Shown here: positions 58,873-64,000 of the stretch, in pieces
How the letters are laid out: each line of letters opens with the position of its first letter
Numbering within the stretch: position 1 is the first letter of the stretch
Origin: an uncultured Pelagibacteraceae bacterium
GTDB lineage: Bacteria; Pseudomonadota; Alphaproteobacteria; Pelagibacterales; Pelagibacteraceae
Direction of reading: 5' to 3'
Length of the DNA stretch: 64,000 nucleotides
Assembly (NCBI GenBank): GCA_902625035.1
Contig: CACNZK010000001.1
Span: forward strand, 82,877 to 146,876
The notes under the pieces: generated by a model
Told to the model about the DNA's origin: nothing
The model's input: only the letters and a program-made list of their open reading frames with translations
Database searches by the model: none
Translations under genes and position numbers: made by a program

Positions 58873-60798
58873 ATGTTAACTCAGATAATAACTTTTCTTA
58901 TATTCTTTGCTGTAATCGGCTGTATTCTTTATGGAAGAAGATTAATAAGGACTGAAAAAGTAGATGCTGTATTTGGAAATCCGGAGAGAGCACTAGGTGG
59001 TACTCACTGGGTTATTGTCGGGAGTAGTTTTTTACTTTTAATTTGGCTCTACTATTCTTGGGATATTGCTAAAGGATTTTATCCAAAATCTGCCAACGAG
59101 CTATGCCAAGTTGCAAAAGTTAATGACTCTTTGCTTGGATTAAAATATCAATTTCCAATTGAGGAAAGAGAGTTCAAAAGTACTTCACAAATCAAAAAAG
59201 AGAATAAAAATTTAAAATTAATTCAAAATGAGATTCAAAATTCTGAGGAACTTAATAGCCAACAAAAAACATTGCTAATTAGTTATATTAGTAAAACTAA
59301 TCAACTTATCCCGTTACTTACAAATGAAGATTTATTAGAGATTGAGACACAGCAAAAAATAGATGATATCACTGGAAAAATAAATCTATTAACTGAAAAT
59401 TTCCAAAAATCTGATTATCCGTTCGAAACAGAGCAAGAACTTAATGAAAGACTTAAAGCGGTAGATGAAGAAGGTGGTTGGGGTATAACTAAAGTAGACG
59501 CAGGCTCAGGTTCTATTGAAAATACATTAGAAGTACCTTTGGTGCCTGCAACGTATAGAGGTTTAAAGTTTCACACTGCCGCAGAAGAATTGAATTTAAT
59601 AAGTGATGAATTTTTTAAATTAAGAAATCATAACCCTCAATTTAAAAATAAGATGAAAGAACTTAAAGAAGAAATTAAATCTTATAGGAAAAATTTAAGT
59701 GATAGTGAAGAAGTGGCTTCAACATACGCAAAAAATATTGTTAAGATTGCTAGAAGAATAGAATTTGCAAGTATCTACCCTCCAAATGCATTAGATAAGA
59801 TGCAAGCGGCAATTGTTAAATTTGATAATGCTCAAAAAAAAGAACAAGGTGGATTAAGATTAATTGATATTTTCTTATTTCCTGCAGGAACTATCGTTGC
59901 TAGTGGTCCAAGTTGTTCAGAACAGGGATCTGGTAGATGGTTACCTAAACCATCCGATACTTTCAATAAATTTATATTAATGTCAAAACCCAGTGTGGGT
60001 TATAAAGATATTCCTCTATTGTGGATACAAATGGTTGATGTGAGCAAAATGATTGGCTTTTTTTTGCCAGACTGGATTGCAGATATTTTACCAGGTGAGT
60101 ATCCTGTTCATAGTAAAGATGGAATTGTAAAACAAAACTTCAAAGGTGGAGTTTTAAAAATTGTAACTGGTGATTTTAATTTATTTAAAGTGCCTGTCCC
60201 TTATGGACATATTTGGGATTCTTTTTTAAGAGTTTTTCTTGGTTTGGTTTTTGGAATATTAATTGGTGTACCACTTGGTCTATTTATGGGATTGAATAGA
60301 TTTGCAAAAGGTTTTTTTGATCCTTTGATTGAGCTTTATAGACCTGTTCCTCCTCTTGCATGGGCTCCTCTTATAATTTCAGTTTTAGGAATTGATAATA
60401 CCGGAAAAGTATTTTTACTATTTATGGTTTCTTTATCTATAATGATAATTTCAGCTCGAGCAGGAGCGTCTGGCACACAACTTTCAAAAATTCACGCAGC
60501 TCACTCATTAGGAGCATCAAAAAGACAAATATTAAGGCATGTTATTTTTCCTAACTCATTACCAGAGATACTTACTGGTATAAGAGTTGCAGTGGGTATG
60601 TGTTGGGGAACCTTAGTAGCTGCAGAATTTTTAGCTGGTACTACTGGTATTGGTTTTGTTGAAAATGTAGCTAAGAAATATTTTCAATATGAAGTAATTT
60701 GGATAACAATTTTTATAATGGGAATGCTTGGGTTATTATTCGATATTACCTTAAGAAAAATAATTGATAAAACCATTCCATGGCGGGGAAAAGGTTAA
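58873..60798 (+). CDS. Taurine-type ABC permease with large N-terminal extension
   Basis: A 641-residue permease; normal TauC/SsuC proteins are about 250-300. The N-terminal extension (1 to about 445) has two hydrophobic segments (about 3-20 and 46-61), a long charged, coiled-coil-like part (about 85-300), and a conserved-looking stretch with GSGRWLPKPSDTFNKF. From about 450 the standard BPD permease follows: GHIWDSFLRVFLGLVFGILIG, PLAWAPLIISVLGI and the EAA docking loop SLGASKRQILRHVIFPNSLPE (about 545-565). The extension may be a periplasmic scaffold or receptor-docking element. Confidence 0.85.
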   Translation: MLTQIITFLIFFAVIGCILYGRRLIRTEKVDAVFGNPERALGGTHWVIVGSSFLLLIWLYYSWDIAKGFYPKSANELCQVAKVNDSLLGLKYQFPIEEREFKSTSQIKKENKNLKLIQNEIQNSEELNSQQKTLLISYISKTNQLIPLLTNEDLLEIETQQKIDDITGKINLLTENFQKSDYPFETEQELNERLKAVDEEGGWGITKVDAGSGSIENTLEVPLVPATYRGLKFHTAAEELNLISDEFFKLRNHNPQFKNKMKELKEEIKSYRKNLSDSEEVASTYAKNIVKIARRIEFASIYPPNALDKMQAAIVKFDNAQKKEQGGLRLIDIFLFPAGTIVASGPSCSEQGSGRWLPKPSDTFNKFILMSKPSVGYKDIPLLWIQMVDVSKMIGFFLPDWIADILPGEYPVHSKDGIVKQNFKGGVLKIVTGDFNLFKVPVPYGHIWDSFLRVFLGLVFGILIGVPLGLFMGLNRFAKGFFDPLIELYRPVPPLAWAPLIISVLGIDNTGKVFLLFMVSLSIMIISARAGASGTQLSKIHAAHSLGASKRQILRHVIFPNSLPEILTGIRVAVGMCWGTLVAAEFLAGTTGIGFVENVAKKYFQYEVIWITIFIMGMLGLLFDITLRKIIDKTIPWRGKG

Positions 60799-61688
60799 TC
60801 ATTCTTAGGTTTATGTGGAAGACTACTAATATAATCAGAAAGCTTAATTTTTCCAAAATATCTATAAACTTTATTTGAAAGATTCATTTTCGTTAAGGCT
60901 GATGCATATCTTTCACCAGGTCTTTTGTGTAAGTATTTAATTTTAGATTTGAACATTTTTGCAACTTCAATTATTGAATGACTTTGTTTACTTGAAATAC
61001 TGTAATGTCTAGAGAGATTTTTCTTCCAGGCTAAATAGCAAATCTCAATTGTATCATTTATATGAGTAAATCTTCTAGTTTGCGTTCCTGGCCTAACTAC
61101 AGGTAAAGGTTTTTTATTTTTATAAGCTTCCTCAAAAATACCAATAACAGTTGACATTTTTCCGCTAGTTATTTGTTTTGGTCCATAAACGTTATAAAAA
61201 TAAATAACTTCGAACTTAAAATTAAACCACTTTTTTAAGTTCTCTAGTAATTCTAAGTTTTTTGCTTTTGTAAATGCATACGGTGAAAGATTTTTGTCTT
61301 TTCCTTTATTTCCTAAAGAAGCAGATGTTGCAGAATAAATTAATTTGATGTTATTTTTTAAACAAAAATTGAAAATAGAATTAGTTCCGACAGTATTAGA
61401 GTCTATACATTCATTCATACTTATAAAACTTTGGTAAATTCTTGCAAATTCACCAAAATGAAAAACGGCTTGTATATTCTTTGGATATTTAATTAATCTA
61501 AAAATATCTTTTGTATTTGCTTTTAAATATTTTACTCTTTTATTTTTTAAATGATTTTTCTTATAACCAGATGAATAATTATCAATACTTATAATCTTAT
61601 ATTTTGTTTTTTTTAATAAATAACCAATCATATTTGAACCAACAAAACCGGCTCCTCCAGTTACAATGATGGTTTTTTTTTTAATCAT
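60795..61688 (-). CDS. NAD-dependent epimerase/dehydratase (GalE-like)
   Basis: A 297-residue extended SDR. VTGGAGFVGSNMIGYLLKKT binds NAD, FHFGEFARIYQSF, IYSATSASLGNKG and SPYAFTKAKNLELL (Tyr-x3-Lys) form the active site, and FYNVYGPKQI follows. It likely epimerises or dehydrates a nucleotide sugar. It starts a second glycan patch at the right end of the window and overlaps the permease stop by four bases on the other strand. Confidence 0.83.
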   Translation of the reverse strand: MIKKKTIIVTGGAGFVGSNMIGYLLKKTKYKIISIDNYSSGYKKNHLKNKRVKYLKANTKDIFRLIKYPKNIQAVFHFGEFARIYQSFISMNECIDSNTVGTNSIFNFCLKNNIKLIYSATSASLGNKGKDKNLSPYAFTKAKNLELLENLKKWFNFKFEVIYFYNVYGPKQITSGKMSTVIGIFEEAYKNKKPLPVVRPGTQTRRFTHINDTIEICYLAWKKNLSRHYSISSKQSHSIIEVAKMFKSKIKYLHKRPGERYASALTKMNLSNKVYRYFGKIKLSDYISSLPHKPKND

Positions 61689-61767
61689 GAATTTCTTATA
61701 GTTTTATATAATGTTTTATCAAGTAATAATGATTTTGAAAGCTTTCCAAAATTAAAAGCTAACAAAT

Positions 61768-62646
61768 TTATTTTATGATCCATTCAATATATTTCTCTCG
61801 ATTATCTTGAATAAATTTTGGCAAAATATCTAATTCTATTCTCTCAAGCTTTACTTTTTTAAATTTTTCTTGGGATTCTTTTTTGGCTAGATGATCATAA
61901 TCAATAGTCCAATTTTCTATATTTTGTCTTACCCTTTCAATTGGAAGATTAAGTGCTTCATATTCTGAATGATTTTCATCATTTAAATATTTTTTATGAA
62001 GATCCTCATGAGTCTTTAAATTGGAAAAATGCCATCCACCATTTTGAACAACTTGTAAACTTTGATGTTTAATATCTGAAAACAGAGCATCAATTCTATA
62101 AAATGCGTATTTTTTATTTTTTGAATTTCTGAGAATATCAACAGTTTTTAAGTTTTTTATTTTACAGGCTTTAGAACCAAACCAGTCAATACCTGGTAGA
62201 ATCAAATTAAACTTATAATAAAAGATTTTCTGTTTAAAGATAACAACATCTTTTTTAATCTTCTGTAAATCAAAATTTTTAAGATCAGGAATTTCATCAT
62301 TATCGCTATAAATTAGAAAATCTTCAGGACTATATTTAGACAAAAATTTTGAAATATGATTCCTTTGCTCCTTTATTCTCAATATACTATTATGTCTTTT
62401 TTCAACGTAACTTAATTTATCCTTTTTGATAATATTATTTGGCTCTTTTTCTAAAATTATATGATTTATTTTTTTTTCAAATTTAGAAAATTTTTTTTTA
62501 TCAAACTTTATTTCTTTTTCCTTTCCACTATGGGAAAACCTTGCCTCAGAAACAATAAATTCGTCGACGTAAGGATCTAAAATATTAAATCTTAAATCCA
62601 TCATCAAATCTTCCTCAAAATAAGTTGTTGAATCTATAATTTTCAT
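61768..62646 (-). CDS. Glycosyltransferase family 17-like protein
   Basis: A 292-residue protein resembling the GT17 group (eukaryotic MGAT3 and bacterial relatives). The start IDSTTYFEEDLMMDLRFNILDPYVDEFIVSEARFSHSG (in pieces), the acidic SDNDEIPDL metal-binding motif near residue 118 and WHFSNLKT in the C-half fit that family. It would add N-acetylglucosamine or another sugar to a surface glycan. The precise donor and acceptor are unknown. Confidence 0.7.
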   Translation of the reverse strand: MKIIDSTTYFEEDLMMDLRFNILDPYVDEFIVSEARFSHSGKEKEIKFDKKKFSKFEKKINHIILEKEPNNIIKKDKLSYVEKRHNSILRIKEQRNHISKFLSKYSPEDFLIYSDNDEIPDLKNFDLQKIKKDVVIFKQKIFYYKFNLILPGIDWFGSKACKIKNLKTVDILRNSKNKKYAFYRIDALFSDIKHQSLQVVQNGGWHFSNLKTHEDLHKKYLNDENHSEYEALNLPIERVRQNIENWTIDYDHLAKKESQEKFKKVKLERIELDILPKFIQDNREKYIEWIIK

Positions 62647-62720
62647 ATATTTTTCAATTTTATTAAATTATTAATATTTGAAAAATCTCCATAAAAAATG
62701 ATTAATACACTTTAACCAAG

Positions 62721-63560
62721 ATGATAAAAGCTTCAATTTATATTCCAGCTTATAATGCTGAAAAAACTATACAAGAAGTCTTAAAATCAGTTTTTAATCA
62801 ATCTTTGCCTTTTGATGAAGTAATAGTTATTAATGATTGTTCAAAAGATAATACTTTAAATTGTCTAAAACAATTTAACGATGTCAAAATTATAAATAAT
62901 AAAGAAAATAAAGGTCTAAGTTATTGTAGAAATGTAGCAATACAAAATTCTAAAAATGATTTTGTAGCATCAATTGATGCAGATGTTGTTCTTGATAAAT
63001 ATTGGTTTGAGGAAATATCAAAACATTTAAATAATGATATTGTTCTCGTAGGCGGAAATCTAAAAGAGAAACATACTGACAATATTTATAATTATTGGAG
63101 ATCTATTTATTACAAACAAAATTGGGGAAATACCGACATAAAAAATCCTGCGTTCGTATTTGGCTGTAATAGCATTCAAAATAAATTAGTTTGGAAGAAA
63201 ATAAATGGTTATGATCAAGAATTGAAATCTAATGGAGAGGATATTGATTATAGCGTGAGAGTAAGAGACAAAGGACTTTCTACATTTTATTGTCACGATG
63301 CAAAATGTTTTCATTTACAAAACGACGATATTGAATCATTATCTGCAAGAGTATGGAGATACCACTCATACGGTTATAAAATAAAAAAAAAAAGTTATTT
63401 CAGATTTGCTAAACTAGTTTTAAAACAAATAAATTTTTTCTTCAAAAGGTCTTTTGAAAATTTATTAAATTTTGACTTTAAATTTCTTTTAATCAATTTT
63501 GTGGTATTAATAAACTTTATTAAACTTGAATTTTTAAATGTTTTTAAAAATAAAAAATAG
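62721..63560 (+). CDS. Glycosyltransferase family 2
   Basis: A 279-residue GT-A enzyme. SIYIPAYNAEKTIQEVLKS, VIVINDCSKDNT, NKENKGLSYCRNVAI and SIDADVVLDKYW (D-x-D metal site) are the classic motifs, and GCNSIQNKLVWKKINGYDQELKSNGEDIDYSVR contains the catalytic-base E-D pair. A C-terminal basic and hydrophobic region may bind the membrane. Part of the second glycan patch; the next gene begins 32 bases downstream. Confidence 0.88.
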   Translation: MIKASIYIPAYNAEKTIQEVLKSVFNQSLPFDEVIVINDCSKDNTLNCLKQFNDVKIINNKENKGLSYCRNVAIQNSKNDFVASIDADVVLDKYWFEEISKHLNNDIVLVGGNLKEKHTDNIYNYWRSIYYKQNWGNTDIKNPAFVFGCNSIQNKLVWKKINGYDQELKSNGEDIDYSVRVRDKGLSTFYCHDAKCFHLQNDDIESLSARVWRYHSYGYKIKKKSYFRFAKLVLKQINFFFKRSFENLLNFDFKFLLINFVVLINFIKLEFLNVFKNKK

Positions 63561-63591
63561 ATATCTATGATACAGGAAAAAAATTAGATTG

Positions 63592-64000
63592 ATGAAAATT
63601 TTAATTACAGGCGGATGTGGATTCGTTGGAACCAACTTAGCTATTTTTCTTAATTCAAAGGGTTTTAAAATTGATTGTCTTGATAATCTCTCAAGAAAAG
63701 GTTCAAAATACAATTTAAATCTTTTGAAGGAAAAAGGAATTAATAATTACAAAATTGATATTTCTGACTCAAAAAAAATACAGAAACTTCCAAAATATAA
63801 TTTAATCATAGATTGCTGTGCTGAGGCATCAGTAGAAGTTTCAAAGAAAGATATTGATCGAGTTATAAATACAAATCTAATTGGGACCTATAATATATTA
63901 AAAAAAGTTAAAAAAGATGGCTCTAAAATCATATTCATCTCAAGTAGTAGAGTTTACCCAATAAAACAAATAAATGCATTATTCCCTAAAAAGAATATCA
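63592..64000 (+). CDS. NAD-dependent sugar epimerase, N-terminal part (runs off window)
   Basis: The first 136 residues of an extended SDR. It opens MKILITGGCGFVGTNLAIFL with the G-x2-G-x2-G NAD loop, then LDNLSRKGSKYNLNLL, an IDCCAEASVEVS segment in the usual A-A-x position, and IFISSSRVYP with the catalytic Ser. The DNLSRKG and AEASVEVS pattern resembles CDP-paratose/tyvelose 2-epimerase-type enzymes, but the rest is missing. The ATG at 63592 follows the glycosyltransferase by 31 bases. Confidence 0.8.
   Translation, partial: MKILITGGCGFVGTNLAIFLNSKGFKIDCLDNLSRKGSKYNLNLLKEKGINNYKIDISDSKKIQKLPKYNLIIDCCAEASVEVSKKDIDRVINTNLIGTYNILKKVKKDGSKIIFISSSRVYPIKQINALFPKKNI

Noticed and set aside
1..64000. 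CRISPR arrays, prophage, insertion sequences, rRNA genes
   Set aside because: No regularly spaced repeats, transposase, integrase, capsid-like or rRNA sequences were seen on either strand.

Overview
The window looks like a chromosomal segment of a free-living marine alphaproteobacterium of the SAR11 clade (Candidatus Pelagibacter-like). Reasons: very AT-rich sequence (about 30% GC by eye, not computed), lysine/asparagine/isoleucine-rich proteins, tiny intergenic gaps with many ATGA or TAATG overlaps, no insertion sequences, phage genes or CRISPR, many periplasmic-binding-protein transporters (TRAP, taurine-type ABC, polar amino acid ABC), a SpeD-SpeE fusion, the methylcitrate cycle, and osmolyte/C1 genes such as a dimethylglycine dehydrogenase-like enzyme. 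Clade assignment is inference from gene content; no database search was possible.

Layout. 1-6.3 kb (minus): core genes cimA (partial), cysS, nadE, class II DAHP synthase, glmS and a free-standing GlmU acetyltransferase half. 6.4-10.6 kb (plus): gph and a prpD-prpB-prpC methylcitrate set. 10.6-13.6 kb (minus): class I ribonucleotide reductase nrdAB. 13.7-15.5 kb (plus): phosphomannomutase and a small DUF2061 membrane protein behind a terminator-like leader. 15.5-20.2 kb (minus): TRAP transporter dctPQM continuing into dusA and a TauE/SafE permease. 20.3-25.6 kb: CoA-transferase, rpoZ, an MFS carrier, a beta-hydroxyacid dehydrogenase, a PNPOx-fold protein and two carbonic-anhydrase-family genes. 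25.7-30.7 kb: a thioredoxin-like protein, a small glycosylation patch and an M24 peptidase.

30.7-38.1 kb is the most coherent module. On the minus strand, mtnP, a secreted alpha/beta hydrolase, mtnA, a FucA-type class II aldolase, a fused SpeD-SpeE, and a Lys/Arg/Orn-type binding protein with two permeases lie head to tail with overlaps; apt is divergent from mtnP. Together they could take up a basic amino acid, make a triamine, and recycle the methylthioadenosine by-product to adenine, DHAP and a methylthio-aldehyde.

38.1-49.4 kb is a surface-polysaccharide island (dTDP-sugar genes rfbBAC, FdtA-like isomerase, epimerase, methyltransferases, glycosyltransferases) that contains an in-frame methyltransferase/aminotransferase chimera and is bounded by tRNA-Met(CAT) and a TPR-glycosyltransferase. 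49.4-51.1 kb holds two paralogous tail-anchored mini-proteins and a double winged-helix regulator with repeats in its promoter. 51.1-60.8 kb: a BASS transporter, dimethylglycine dehydrogenase-like enzyme, alanine dehydrogenase, omega-aminotransferase and a divergent taurine-type ABC transporter whose permease has a large extra N-terminal domain. 60.8-64 kb begins a second glycan patch running off the window.

A recurring theme is that each of the three binding-protein genes is followed by a long perfect or near-perfect hairpin before the next transporter gene, probably setting a high binding-protein to permease ratio. No stretch over 300 bases lacks a gene.
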